Assembly: GCA_039583875.1 (NCBI GenBank)
Contig: CM077166.1
Coordinates: forward strand, 86,426,564 to 86,490,563
Source of the DNA: Platanthera guangdongensis
Lineage: Eukaryota > Streptophyta > Magnoliopsida > Asparagales > Orchidaceae
Direction: 5' to 3'
Length of the DNA: 64,000 nt
Under the pieces are notes generated by a model, which was given only the letters and a program-made list of their open reading frames with translations, had not been told where the DNA came from and did no database searches. Numbering within the stretch: the first letter of the stretch is position 1; the number at the start of each line of letters is the position of its first letter. Positions 34,085 to 46,166 of the stretch are shown here, one piece after another. Both the position numbers and the translations under genes were made by a program.

Positions 34085-35804
34085 TTTTTTTGAATAGAGT
34101 CTGATCAAGTCCCTTGTTGTTTTGGTGCATCGTCTTTAGATTTAGCAAGTTTTAGGATTACACGCTTACCACCAAAAATAAATTTATATGTGTTTGATCA
34201 GCCATGATTTGTCACATCCAAATTGTATAACAATGGTCGTCCTAACAGTATTTGTTCAACATCCATGGGGAGGACATCGCACTATATCTTATCACTATGT
34301 CGACCTAACTGTATTGGCACCAAACAATGTTGAGAGATAGATATGGACGTTGTATCTATCCAAGCAACTTTTTATGGTATAGGGTGACGTTCAGTAGTAC
34401 GATTTAATCTAATAAAAGCTATACTTCAGAAAACATTCATGTAACTACCACTATCAATAGTAATTTTGAATATCTTATCTCCAATTTCAGTATTGGTAGT
34501 AAATATTATTGTACACTTCCAATCTTCATCTATATGTGATGTTGTAAGCAAACATTGTATAACTGCTAACTGATTATATTCAAGTGCATCGTCAAAATCT
34601 TCGACTTCTTCTAATGGCTCTGGTTCACTATCTTCGAAGTCTTGTGATGATTGAATGGGTTCAAATCCTATATGAAGGTTACGCGGGCACTGGGATTCAT
34701 AAAGACAAATTTCTTTGCAACTAAATCATGTGATATTTATAGATTTAGGACCAGTATTTCCTTAAGTTAACTTTGATCCAGATGTCCCTGCAATGGCCAT
34801 TCCTTTACAATCAGGGAGGGTGGTAGAAATAGTTGATGTGGGCATCGATGGTACCACCCTTAGTGTTTTGTTGCATTGAGTGCAGGTATGAAATTTATGT
34901 TTTTGTTGGGTCTTGAGGTAAGAATCAATTTGAATTGCCATGTGAGAAGCTTCCTATAAAGAGTTCACATCTCAAATGGTCATTTCGACCTTGACATCTG
35001 GTCATAACCCAACCTTAAATCGAGCAATAGATGCCTTAGGAGTTTCTAATATGTCACATCTAAGCATTAAATCATCAAAGCATGCTGAATATTCAGCCAC
35101 TGTAAAGGTTCCTTTCTAAAGATCATGTAATTCTGAGAAGAGATGATCATTATATGACTCAGGCAGGTATTTCTCAGGTAAAATTGCTTCAATCTCCATC
35201 CAACTACCAACCTCTCGATTTTTGCGCTCCTCCTTCCTCTCTACAGCCTTCCATTAAGTTCGTGGGGGTCCTTTTAACATTAACATAACAAAGCTGACTT
35301 GAGAGTTTGGTCGAATATTAATACAATCAAAATATATTTCAATATTAGTGAACCAATACGAAAAGACTCTGGGATCTAAGTTTCCATCATAGGTTGGAGC
35401 TTCTATTTTAGCTATACGAGTAAGGTCGACATAAAGATTTCATCCTATATTCCTCGGAATAACATGATTATGGCCAAACCTTTGGTCATCTTGTTGGTAA
35501 GGATACCTTATAAATCTTATGGGTTATTGATTAGGATGATCACCTAACTCAAAATCAGAAAAATGATTTCCTATGTGTTCAAGATTTTGAATATGATGTC
35601 TTTGTTTAGGCTTATCTTGATCAATCAGGTGTTTGGGTGTCTTAGTGGGAGTGTGTCCATTATTATTTTCAAGCACTCTACCCGATCCACCAAACTTTGG
35701 TTGGAAGTTTCCATTCTTCCCAACCTATCTATTATGTTTTGTAACATGTCTTCTATTCTTGTAAATGTATTTATAGCATATTGCGCACCACGAAGAGTAG
35801 ACAT
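34085..35804 (-). pseudogene. Element H gag and protease remnant
   Basis: Gag would start at 35802-35804 (MSTLRGAQYAINTF). After several stops, KIEAPTYDGNLDPRVFSYWF (about 35410) matches the start of a gypsy capsid domain, followed by ILPEKYLPESYND and FTVAEYSACFDDLMLRCDI. Further on, FTTNTEIGDKIFKITIDSGS (about 34470) is the protease start with an intact DSG, and DVLPMDVEQILLGRPLLYNL (about 34250) is its second half. More than ten stops and frame changes; no product is possible. Confidence 0.7.
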
Positions 35805-36436
35805 TGATGAAAATTTTATAGGGTGAAAAATACTTAACTATTATTAAACCCCAAACATTAATTTCTAGACCACTATGGATTCTATATTATGGATTAATTT
35901 CTTCTAGAAAGTAATAGAGGACTTCAAAACAAAGAGATTAAACTTTATTTCATAATGTTTGGAGAAGTATTCTAGGAGTTATGATTTTTTTAAAAAAAAT
36001 AGGGAGCAAGCAGGATTTTAGAATTCAGCAATGCATGATTTAGAAGAAACATTGAGATTTATATCTAATAATTGAGTTTTTTGCTCAATTTTTTGATGTT
36101 TTTAGGGAATACACTAAAGTTATGATCTGGAGTGCTTCAATGTTTTTGAGCTTTTTCATAAAAGTGTTTTAGCAAAAAAAACGTAAACGTAATAATGCTT
36201 GTGTGAATGCAGAAAAAAAAGATAAAATATGTCAATGAATAGATATTTTTTAAATTAAAAAATTTTAATTGAGCTTTAAACTTTTGTGAGATATTTATAA
36301 AGATTAAAAGAGATTAATATGAAAATTTTAGCACAAAATACTTTGATTTACTATTTTTTAAAAAAATATAGATAATCATGCTTGCAGCAATAAAAAATTT
36401 CTTTTTTTTTTGGATGTTCCCTTGGCAAGAGTTAGG
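35805..36436 (-). other. AT-rich leader of element H
   Basis: Between PBS and gag start. AT-rich with homopolymer runs; no other feature seen. Confidence 0.45.
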
Positions 36437-36456
36437 GAAACCTGGCTGTGATACCA
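36437..36456 (-). other. Primer binding site of element H (initiator tRNA-Met)
   Basis: Minus strand TGGTATCACAGCCAGGTTTC, one mismatch to the initiator tRNA-Met complement over 20 bases, three bases from the LTR start. The best tRNA-Met match in the window, in its most decayed gypsy element. Confidence 0.85.
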
Positions 36457-36459
36457 ATT

Positions 36460-37533
36460 TGATGTATGCTAAGTGGTCTTATGAGGTCATTTAATATGAC
36501 ATTTTAGTTACTTTGGATATTCAAAGTTCTTTTATGTTAAGCACTTGACTTATATGAAAGTTGGCCTTAAGACAAATAGCAAGAGGGAAATGTGATCGTC
36601 TACAATGCTGTCGTGTGATGACATGCTAATCGATAAGGTCTAATCATATAGAATAATAATACTAAGACCTTGAAAGAGAAATATTGTAGCCAAACTACTT
36701 TTGTATTTTTAGTTGAGGGATAACTCGATCTATTACCGATAAGGAAGTCCTTCGTCGGGTCGTTGCCTACTCCTTCCTCGAATGTCCTTCTTCAAGGGTC
36801 GTACACTCTCACTCTTAGTAGACTTTCGCTCAGAGGGAAAAAGTCCAACGAAGAATAAGGTAGAAATATCTAACAATTTCAATTTTCATTCATTCAAAGG
36901 ATGATTGCAACAAGAGCATTCATGCTAATTAATAGATCTTAAGAGCCATGAAAGGTGAGGAGGGAATGACTTTGGAGTCCATGTATTTGGTTGGAGGTTG
37001 GGCCATCATTATGATGGTCTTTAGTCATATGTTTGAATGATGATGAAAATAAGGTAGCTTATGTGTGAAATGGGATAACTTTGTTGTGGCTATTAATGAC
37101 ATGAATAAAATAAAGTGGTTTATGTGTAAAAAGGGGGTGGTTTATGGTGGCTAATAATGACATGTATGGAATTAACTGTTTTATGAGTGAAAAGGGGGTG
37201 TTTTTTGGTGGCCATTCATGACTTGTAGAAAATTAAGTGGTTTATGTGTGAAAAGGGGGTGGTTTATGGTGTTCATCATGATATAAAGAAAAAAAGATTT
37301 TTTATATATGAAAAGGGGGTGGTTTAACATGTCGGCTAAGTTATGTTGGGTTTGAATGATATTGGGCTTGGCTTGCTCAAGATCTGTAATATATCCTACA
37401 ACATGAAAAGCCCATATTACATAATTAATAGCCCAAAATACAAAAGGATTAAAATGCGAGTGAGCTCATATGTATGCTCAAAATAAAATACATAATAGAA
37501 ATATAGATTTAATTTGAAGGTTCATTGACATCA
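36460..37533 (-). repeat. 5' LTR of element H (likely extent)
   Basis: TGATGT at 36460 and ACATCA ending at 37533 form a six-base terminal inverted repeat beside the PBS. About 1074 bp, AT-rich. It contains 4-5 diverged copies of a roughly 60-bp unit at 37060-37335 (GTGAAAAGGGGGTGGTTTATGG). The outer end is inferred only from the inverted repeat. Confidence 0.5.
37060..37335. repeat. Diverged ~60-bp tandem repeat in H LTR
   Basis: Successive copies of AAAGGGGGTGGTTTATGGTG followed by AATGACATG-like sequence and AAATTAAGTGGTTTATGTGT. Copies differ at many bases, so the array is old. Confidence 0.7.
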
Positions 37534-37707
37534 TGTGTGTCGACGTCTACTTTTTCTACTGTCTTGATTTAACTTGTCCCGCATCACTTTTTGTCGACTA
37601 CATTGACAGAATAGTTAAGATAATTGTCGACAACATCATCTAAGAGACTAAATATTTTGTGGACTACATCGCCAAGATAGTTACTTAGCGATTTCTACTT
37701 CATTGAA
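37534..37707. other. Short unassigned stretch between H and G
   Basis: Contains three GTCGAC sites within 100 bp, but no other similarity to the B array. No gene seen. Confidence 0.3.
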
Positions 37708-38815
37708 TGTTTAAGTTTTGGCAATATTAAACTATGTTTTTCAGAGGCAACATGTCAAATGCATCACATCTATAAGTGCTGAAGGATTTTATTGATTTCA
37801 ATTACTGAAGTTATACATTGAAGATTTTATCGGCCAGAAGTGTGTTCTAATGGCCTTCTATTGGGATCAGGCCGCAGATAGTGCATCTATTCAAATTTAT
37901 TTGAATCCCAATTTCTACTGCGATCGTCAAGGAACTTTTGGAAGAAAAGAATTACTCACATTGATTTCAGAATACTACCTTTTGAAGAACTTTTCTTAGT
38001 CAAAATTTCTTGTCATTGTAGATTTCCTTTTCAAGAATGAAGACCTCTACCGATACAATTTTTTATTTAAAGAGACTTCAAAATTGAGCAGATAATGATC
38101 TCCACCTGCAAAAACCTATATAGAATTATGTGTAAGATTTCTATAGTGCTCATTCTTTCAAATTATCTTAAGTTTTCAGCTACTACAACCCTAGAGAGAT
38201 TTTATTTCAAGGTTCAACTCAACAATATTCTTCCTAAATAACTTTTCTCTCTGGACAAAGTGTTCTTGATTCATCACAGCTTATTGAATGGAGATACATT
38301 TTATAGCTGATCAAGGAAGAAGAAGCCTACACAGTGCTTCTATTTAAGACTCAAGTTTTGTTGTTTAAGTCAAACTCTTCGTAACTACTATGTATTTATA
38401 GGATCCTTGTTAGATTTGAGTTTGTTGTTGGAATCTTGTGGGAATCTGTGTTGTAAGATCATTGTGATATGAGGTAGGATTTGTGGAAAAGATCTTACCG
38501 TAGTGTTGGGTAATGTATCCACAATGACCCTGATTTGAAGATGTGTCCCTTGAACTAAGAAGAATTGAGATTGTATTTGACAATGTTTGTTTACTTATGT
38601 GCTTGGAGGACTATATCGCTAAGTAAAACTCAATGTCAGTTTACAGTGGTTCATAAAACATAAGACTATACAATGTAATCCTTCATTATGTAGGCTAATG
38701 TGTTGACTCACATGTAATCGCTCTATTTTTGTGTAATTCTGATTCAACTAAATTAGGAGAAACAAGGAAGGATAAGTTACTACATTCAGAAGAACATAAT
38801 ATTTCTTAAGTAAAA

Positions 38816-39358
38816 TTCATCGAGTATAGTAGTGAATACTCGTCGAATTTGTTGAGTATACTCATGAATATTGGTCGAATTCATCATGTATACCTACTGG
38901 TACTTGTTAACTTCGTCGTATTTACTTAGGGAATAACCTCTGAGTTTTTGGAAATCAGTTAAGTAAAAATCATCAAGTATCTTCATGTAGACTTGTCGTA
39001 TTTATCGAGGGTATACAATCAATACTCGTCGAATTTATCGAATATATATGTCGATACACGATGAATTCATCAAGACTCACTAGATATGACTTAAGTTCTA
39101 AAATTTATTTCACTGGATTTCTCTAAGTTAAATTCGTCGAATATCACTTTGCCTATATGTCAAATGCATTGAGAGTATCTGTTGATACTCGTCGAATTCA
39201 TCGAGTAAGCTAGACGATATTCGTTTAATTCGCCGAGTATCTCTACGGGAAAGCGTTTAGTTATTTGTAGGATCTGTATGTATTCGTCTAAGTTATTTTC
39301 GTCAAGTTTCGAAGTAGTTCGGCGAGTATACCCAGGTACTCGACTATACTCCATGAAT
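38816..39358. repeat. CGTCGAATTCATCGAGTAT motif array in U3 of G
   Basis: Repeated, degenerate CGTCGAATT(C/T)ATCGAGTAT with variable spacing; many copies contain near-self-complementary TCGA...TCGA pairs. It ends about 125 bp upstream of the TATA box. Confidence 0.75.
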
Positions 39359-39483
39359 AGGACTTAGGGTTTATTTTTGTATTTTCAAATTTCTGACATG
39401 GGTCGTCCAGACCTCCATGTACAGTAACTTATAGATTTCTCAGTATGGAAGGTATCTTCTAGCCGTTAGAGAAGAGGAGTTCC

Positions 39484-39490
39484 TATAAAT
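39484..39490 (+). promoter_or_regulatory. TATA box of element G LTR
   Basis: TATAAAT in CCTATAAATACCTAGG, the form usual for SIRE-type LTR promoters. Confidence 0.55.
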
Positions 39491-40236
39491 ACCTAGGGTG
39501 GATTTCGAGAAACCTTAATTGCTTATTTCCAAGTTCAAATCTAGAAATTCCAAGAAAAACTCTCCTCGGCCTTCATTTTCGTTCTTCACGATTCTCTCGA
39601 CCGACAACGACGTGACGCATGATTTATTCTTCATCAAGCTTGTTGACTAGATCTATAATCTCTAAAAGTTCAAGTTCTACTCAAATTTAGTTGATCTGTG
39701 TGTTCAGTTCAAGACCTTAAAGATTTCAGATTTTATTTCTCCTCAAGATCTTCAAGTTCTATATTTCAGAGGAAAGGAAGATTGAAGGTTTCAGATCTCA
39801 AGAAGATTTCGTAATCTAGTTTTCTATACAAATTTTTTTTTACTATTGTAGGAGGTTTTGCCTCTTAGTTGTAGATGCTTATTTTTGGATCGACTTTCTC
39901 CGAGTTGTAGGAGAGGTTATTATCCAAGTGGTGGGAGAAGTTGTCTCCGAGTTTTTGGAGTTGAGGCTCCGAGGTATAAGATTGTTTTCAATCTGAGATA
40001 ATGGTGAAGTAGCTGAATCTATCCCTTCGTGGTAAATAGGGGAGATGAGACAGTCGACGTACCCAACTCGGGGAACCACTATTAATTCTCTGTATTTCTA
40101 TGTGCTTATTTTTGTACAATTTTTATTCTACTATAAGACGTAGAACTCACTGATTCACCTCCACTAGGTGATTTAGGTTGATGACTATACACTTTCAATT
40201 GGTCAAGATAATCCGCTTAACTACAGAAGCAAGGAT

Positions 40237-42536
40237 ATGTCTTCCATGAAGTTGCTTATGTGCACTAAGGAGAAGTTCCCTATGTGGAAGGAGAGAGTCT
40301 GATTCTAAATTGAAGCTACTGATACGCATATTTTTCAAATTGTTGAATAAGGACCTCACAATCCTACAGAGCCATCTTCTTTGAATCCTACTGTTATGAT
40401 TCTAAAGAAAATGATCGACTTGAACAAGGTTGAAATAGCTCTAGTATCCATGGATAAAATGGCATTGAATATCATAGCCAATGAAGTGGATGACGCAATG
40501 CTTCAAAATCTATTCCACTACAAATTTGCCAAGGAGATGTAGGACTGTCTCATGGTTCTCATGGAAGAGACTGAGGAAGTTAGAGATGATCGTTGATCTC
40601 TGCTCAATCAAGAATACGAGACATTCAAGAAAAGATCTAATGATATAATTGCTGACTGTTTTGATAAATTCTTTAAGATCGTCAATGACTTCAGAAACTG
40701 TAGTTTTATATTTACTAATGGTGAGCTCAACGATAAATTTCTAATATCCCTGACAAAAGACTAGGACACCAAGGTGGTGGTCATTCAGGATTTTGGATAT
40801 CTGCCTGAGATTGGTCCCCAAAACCTCTTTGAAACGCTCCTTTCCTATGAACAATAGATGAACATAAGGAAGAAGGAGGATCTAAGCAGCAAGACTTCAT
40901 GCAAAGAGAAGTCGGTTGCTCTGAAGGCCGAAATGTCTTGAAAATATTAAGCTGTGTCACTAGTAAGTGCACGAGCTTCTGATGCCCAAGAAGATTCTGA
41001 GCCAAGCACGTCAAGCTCTGAATTTTCTGATGGAGAATTCGCGCTAATCTCCAAGCAATTCAAAAGACTGCTCAGCAAGAGGAGGAAATGAAAAATCATT
41101 CCTCCTACTCTGACTTTAGAAGATCACATCGCGATGGTGATTGATCCAAAAAAGCTATAACTGAGATGACAGTTATTAGTCTAAACCGAACAATCATTCT
41201 TCTTCTGACATAATTTGTTACTATTGCAATAAGCCAGGACACGTGATAGCAGAGTGTCAATATAAAAAAAATTATCCGAGAAAGAAGAGAAGAGATCATA
41301 CAAAGGTAAGAGGAAGGAAGAAAAGAGCTTCGTGGAAAATAAGTCAAAGACTCTTAGCGACTGTGACTCAAGTGAGTCAATCTCTCAATATGAAGAAGCT
41401 TACTTCGGGCTCATGACTCAATGAGATGATGATGTAGGTGACTCCCAATTCAACGTGAAGTTAAACTCTCATACAATGCTCTCTGAATATAAAACCTCTA
41501 CTAATGGTCATGAAGACAATTCTTCTAAGGAAGATGATTCTGACCTGATGGCTTGGCATCAAGATCTTTCGAGAGCCTTTAAAAAATGCCGCAAGGTAGA
41601 CAAAAAGAAATCAAAAGAGTTTGCTTCCCTCAAGGCAGTGGAATCATGACTGAAGGAGGAAATTGCTTAATTAACTCCACTCAGAGATGATGTTCGCTCC
41701 TTTAAAGAAGAATTAAAATGCTTTGCTAAACTATTAAGTCAGAAAGAGATAAACTTAGATGAGCTAGAAGAAAAGCACTTAGTGGAAAGGAAACTTGTTG
41801 AAAGTTACTCTAAGTTAAATACCATTCTTCCTCTCATTGATTAATTCTGTGCTCTTAAGAAGGGTAGTCATCTTGGACACGTAGCTGAGAAAGGTAAGGC
41901 AACTAAGAGAGCCAATACCAAAGGCAATGGGAAGGCACCTCAATTTCAACCCTCTTTTAAGAAGGTAATCTTTCCCATAAATAAATACAACTTCGAGACG
42001 TCCTATGGTCACTTTACCTTGCCAACTTATGTGGAGCCTAAAAGGCACTACTAGAGTATGGTCCCTATGTTCATGGATCAAATTTCAAGAATGAACTGAA
42101 AGCCAAAACTATTTCATCCAAGCCTAAGGAGACAGTGAAGCGTTGTGTTTGCAGCAATTGTGAGGCTTCTACCTCCTAGTCGGTTGCCCTTGCTAGACAT
42201 CCCGTTCAAAATTTAAAGCAGGAGTATAAGAGAAGGTACAATAGATTTGAATGTTTGTGTTGTTTAAAGATTGGTAACTCTCCGTATATTGTTGGTTTCA
42301 TCATGTGAAAATTGAAACTACACGAGTTAACATTGCATGACAGACCACTCATAATGTTAATGTTCCTAGTGGTGTTAACTTATGAAGGAACCAAGGACCC
42401 AAATTTGTTTGGGTTCTTAAGGGAAAATGATATATGATTACAGGTATGACCAAAGGCCAACAAAACTCTGATCTACTATTTGGACAGTGGATGCTCTCGG
42501 CACATGATTGAGACAAGAATCCTATTGTAAGAATAT
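40237..42536 (+). pseudogene. Element G gag and start of protease
   Basis: Gag would start at 40237 (MSSMKLLMCTKEKFPMWKER), the N-terminal copia Gag block with Trp. YETFKKRSNDIIADCFDKFF (about 40620) is the next conserved block. A CCHC knuckle CYYCNKPGHVIAEC is intact at 41216-41257. A charged, Lys/Glu/Asp-rich stretch with coiled-coil character follows (41455-41820). The protease motif LDSGCSRHM is at 42480-42506. At least ten stops and several frame changes. The break at 42537 lies just after the protease motif, at the insertion of E. Confidence 0.75.
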
Positions 42537-43012
42537 TGTAACATCGTCGAGCAGAGCTCGACGAACATCATCGAGCAGAATTCGTCGAGCATAGAATTCT
42601 CCCTTGGCGAATTTTCGGTCCGCGTCCTTTCAAAATGTCTCCTTTAATGTGATGATTAGGCGGTCTAATGTCAGGCTGACACGTGGCTAGGCAGTTACCC
42701 TAATTTCTCACTTTTAAAAGGGGGAGAAAACCATAGCCTTATTTCTTTTATTTCTCATTTACCAAGCCATCGCTGTAAGAAACTGTCAGAGAGGAATAGA
42801 TTGCTGGAACCGATCTTCTTTTCCCGTGAACAACGAACACCAACCAAGGAGAAGAAGATGCCGCCAAGAAGGGTGACAAGATTCATGGCTTGAAATGGTG
42901 GAAACGCCGGAAACGAAGTGAGCATCCTACTCTCTCCCTTGGTGCTACATCTCTAGTTATTCCTAATAGAGATATCGACTCAGAAGAGTCTTGATTTGTG
43001 AGAAGAAGGTTT
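42537..43012 (+). repeat. 5' LTR of E, part 1 (U3, TATA region, start of R)
   Basis: Starts TGTAACATCG. It contains a perfect hairpin TCGTCGAGC-AGA-GCTCGACGA at 42544-42564 and further TCGTCGAGC motifs to 42591. A weak TATA equivalent TTTTAAAAG is at 42712-42720. From about 42840 it matches the reverse complement of 1370-1530 of A's LTR (GAGAAGATGCC, GGTGAGC, TCTCTCCCTTGGT). It ends at the D insertion. Confidence 0.78.
43008..43012. repeat. Left target-site duplication of element D (imperfect)
   Basis: GGTTT, against TGTTT at 50591-50595: four of five bases. Confidence 0.6.
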
Positions 43013-44696
43013 TGTTGAAATTTATGAAGTGGAAGTGGTTGACGGGACAGGCCGGGCGGCATGGGCGGACAGCATTGGCGGACTAGGTGGACTGGGCGGA
43101 CAGTTGTGTGCGGCCTGATGGAAAGTCTAGTGGAAGCCGGCTGTTCTTCTGAGCGAGTTATATGCAAGTAGTCTGTGGACTGTGCGGCGTGGTATCTGCG
43201 GATAGGCCATTGGCTGGTTGATTTAGCCAAGGTGCGGCCTGAGCGGATAGAAGCTTGCGGACTGGTGCATTGCTCAGTGGCCGCGGTGCAAGCTTGTCCT
43301 GATTGGCGGTTTGGCTCATGTCCGCGGGTAGCTTGCGGACTAGTGCGTCCGCGGTATACGCTGTTGCGGACTGGGCTTAGATCTTGGCTGAGGCCTTGTC
43401 GAGCTCTGGTGTTACAGTAGGTGCCTTGCTGTGGATGTCGTTGGCGGACTGGTGTGTGGAGTCCGGCAGGTGGCCATTGCGTTGGACAGTTGGCGAGTAG
43501 ATTGCGGACTGCTTCTCTTTGGCGAAGTGTTGGCGGTCTGGTGCTTGTTGTTTGGCGGACGAGAGTTTATGTCCGCCATGCTCGCATTGACCTTTGATGG
43601 TTTTGGACTTGGTCACACTCTGTGCCAAGACCATGGTGTCCGCAGTATCCACCAAGTCTGCTATTGACTGGGCGGACTTGCTATCTGCCTTTGGTCGTGG
43701 ACTTGTGGCGGATTGAGGGTTGAGTCTTGCGGACTGCCTCGGGTTTATGCGGACAGCCATTGAAGGGGGTTGTTGTCCTGCAGTGGTTGGGGGCTTTGCG
43801 GGCTGATGTCTTGTCTGCATAGCTTAGGCGAACTGAAGAGCGTTTGCCAATGTTGCCTTGCTCCTGGCAGTTTTCCTTGGTATCCGGCTAAGTCCTTGCG
43901 GACTCTGCGGACGGTGTTTTTGCTATCGCGTGGGTTAGGGCGTTGTCGCTATCTCTAGTGCGGTGACCACACTCCTCACCTCGCCTATAAATAGTACCCC
44001 CTGGTAGGTCTATAGTAACTGAGTGACAGTAAGATGGGTTCGGTGAGGTGCTGCGGTCTCCGTTTTTCTGTCCGCGCGGATTGATTTAGGGCTGACGGTT
44101 TGCTGTGTGCAGGTCGCGCGAGTAGCTTCAAGGAGCCAGGAGTTTGGCTGTGACTTCGGTCAAGTACTTGGAAGTTGTGCGATCTCTGCTGATTCAGCAG
44201 GAGGTCGCTCTACGGCTTGTCAGTTCACTGTTTCATCTTTGCCAGCTTCAATAACCTGTCGGCTGGCTTCAGGCGGGTAGGCGGTTTGTTCCTCAGTTCC
44301 TCAGCAGGAGGCGAATAACGGTGTGTCCGCGCGGCCTCACGGCTTTGGCAGACGCCGTGGCTATTCGGCGATTTGCAGCTCAAGTTCGGGCGATCTCAGC
44401 GGACTCGGCGACCTCGGCGACCTCGGCGGTCTCGGCGGACTCCGGTGCTGTCCGCCCGGCTTGTTTTTTGGTGCTTTCTATTGTCAGCTGTTTGTACTAG
44501 CGAAATCATGTCTCGCTATGTAAACCTCGCATTGTAAAGAAGTTAATGTATATAAGATCTGCTTGTGCTTCCATTGTTTGTTGGGAATAGCCTTGTTCCT
44601 TGGTTTTCCGCTAGTTCAACGTGAGAACTAGGTAGTGCCGAAGATTTTATTTTGGCGTTTGGGCTACCTTGCTGACCACGCTGAGAAAATTTAACA
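43013..44696 (+). repeat. 5' LTR of element D
   Basis: 1684 bp, TGTTGAAATT to TTTAACA. The first 970 bp (U3) hold about 18 GCGGAC/GTCCGC motifs, counted by eye on both strands, where about 0.5 is expected by chance. TATAAATA at 43986-43993. GC-rich compared with neighbours. Confidence 0.95.
43986..43993 (+). promoter_or_regulatory. TATA box of element D 5' LTR
   Basis: TATAAATA in CGCCTATAAATAG; same at 49878-49885 in the 3' LTR. Confidence 0.7.
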
Positions 44697-44712
44697 TGGT
44701 ATCAGAGGGAGG
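44697..44712 (+). other. Primer binding site of element D (initiator tRNA-Met type)
   Basis: TGGTATCAGAGGGAGG directly after the LTR, identical to the PBS of element B (14258-14273). GG replaces CC at positions 12-13 of the usual tRNA-Met complement. Confidence 0.88.
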
Positions 44713-44819
44713 TTTAGTTGCGTGAGCGGTAGTCAACCAGTGTTGTTACGCAGTGCTTGAGTGGTGAATAACCTGTGTTGTTGCTCGGAGCTTCTAAAAG
44801 GCTGCCAATAGGTGTTGAA

Positions 44820-46166
44820 ATGGAAGGGAGCTTTGCAAGCGGTCTTGGCATTGAACTCTTAACGCCGACTAACTTCAAGAAGTAGAAGTCGTGCATGAAG
44901 AGTTATCTTATTGGCGAGGAGCTGTGGGAAGTCGTCGGTGCTGACGACATAGAGGAAGTGACTGCTGCGTTCGGCACTGCTAAGCAGGTTAGGCTCTGGA
45001 GGAGAACAAATGCTAAAGCGGAGTTTATCCTCAAGAGGGCCGTGTCCCCAGAACTGTTTGATCACATCATTAGATGTGAGTCGGTTGCTGATATTTGGAC
45101 AACCATTGATGAGTTGTTCAATATGAAGAATGTGGTGCGGCTTTAGTTCTTGGAGAATGAGTTGGCCAGGGCAACTCAGGGAGACCTTTCCATCTCGAAG
45201 TACTTCTTAAAGATGAAGAGCTTGTGTGCTGAGCTGTCGGAACTGGATCCTGATGAGCATATCTCTGAGGCGAAGATGAAAAGGCACATTATCCGCGGCT
45301 TGCGGAAGGAGTATGTGGCCTTTGTGACGTCTATTCAAGGGTGGGCTACTCAGCCATCTTTGCTGGAGCTGGAGAATCTGCTTGCATCGCAGGAGAGCTT
45401 GGCAAGGCAGATGGATGGAGTGAATCTTAATCAGGAAGGCAGCGAAGCTCTCTTCTCAGGCAAGAAGAAAGGATGGGAAGGGAAGAAGAAGAAGAAGAAG
45501 GTGCAGGCCGCTGGTGAGAAGGAGACTTCAACTTCATATCAGTCGGAGAGGAGCAATGCTCCTAAGGACTGGAAGAAGAATTTGAAGTGCTACCGGTCTC
45601 ATCAGCGAGGGCACTTCAGGCGGGACTGCAAGGTCAAACTACAGCATAGGCATGCTGCGGGAAAGGAGGAAGCTTGCTCGAGGAGTGAAGAAGCAGAATG
45701 GGGCGGAGCTTTCATGATGGGCACTTGTGTCCGTGCCTTGTCTGCTGAGGACTTCAACAGCGAGTGGATCGTGGACTCTAGGTGCGGTCATCACCTTACC
45801 GGAGACAAGTCCAAGTTCACCTCCATGCAAGCATACTCAGGTAATGAAGCTATTATCACTGCTGATAATATTGTTTATGTAGTAGATAAAGAGGGGGTCA
45901 TGTCTTTGGGTAGTGATCAGGGGCCACTCACGTTAAGGAGTGTGTATGACATGTCGGGCATGAAGAAGAACCTCTTCTCGGTGACCAATACGGTGGACAC
46001 TGGCTATCACGTTCTGTTTGGGCCAACAGACGTGAGGTTCCTTTGCAACATATCAACGGTGAAGGCTGATGTTGCTCATGTAGGGAGGAGGGTGAAGAAC
46101 TTGTTTGTTCTTGCCACCAATGTTTATGTTGATAGAATGAGGGCCAATGATAGCGCTGCTATCTAG
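44820..46166 (+). pseudogene. Element D gag, zinc knuckle and protease
   Basis: First part of a 1364-codon gag-pol frame starting at 44820. Gag: TPTNFKK then a stop (44883) where relatives have Trp, KSYLIGEELWEVV, ADIWTTIDELF, stop at 45144, and LENELARATQGDLSISKYFL with LKMKSLCAEL. Knuckle CYRSHQRGHFRRDC (45588-45629) has Ser in place of the second Cys. Protease active site WIVDSRCGHHLTGD at 45766 has Arg where the D-S-G glycine belongs. A stop at 46164 replaces Trp before HDRLGH. Frame is kept throughout. Confidence 0.93.

Larger units (their letters stand above)
34085..37533 (-). mobile_element. Element H: decayed Ty3/gypsy relic
   Basis: Minus-strand relic recognised from its 5' LTR (36460-37533), a well preserved PBS (36437-36456) and degenerate gag and protease reading from 35804 down to about 34085. 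No RT, RNase H or integrase is visible; the sequence to the left changes character, so the element is truncated or rearranged. Many stops show it is old. Confidence 0.65.
37708..40197 (+). repeat. Probable 5' LTR of element G
   Basis: The right end is supported by ACTTTCA at 40191-40197, followed by ATTGGT, the start of a degraded PBS. The left end (TGTTTAAGTTTTGGC at 37708) is a guess from resemblance to SIRE-type LTR starts. TATAAAT at 39484-39490 with a motif array upstream (38816-39358). No second LTR is in the window to confirm the extent. Confidence 0.4.
37708..42536 (+). mobile_element. Element G: SIRE-like Ty1/copia relic, cut by element E
   Basis: Plus-strand relic with a probable LTR (about 37708-40197), a degraded PBS, a long gag with coiled-coil-rich C-terminal half, and the first residues of protease. 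At 42537 element E begins, directly after the protease motif; the rest of pol is presumably beyond E, outside the window. The long gag with a knuckle followed by a Ser/Asp/Glu- and Lys-rich region is typical of the SIRE/Maximus lineage. Many stops. Confidence 0.65.

Noticed and set aside
37534..37707. GTCGAC sites as an outlying part of the B array
   Set aside because: Spacing and flanking bases do not match the 34-bp unit.
32954..42536. Host gene exons in the AT-rich middle region
   Set aside because: The only coding similarity seen is gypsy gag/protease (H) and copia gag/protease (G), with many stops.
43175..44523. GC-rich open frames in D's LTR, one with Gly-Leu-Gly-Asp repeats
   Set aside because: Within LTR U3/R, repeated in the other LTR with frame changes; not in gag-pol.
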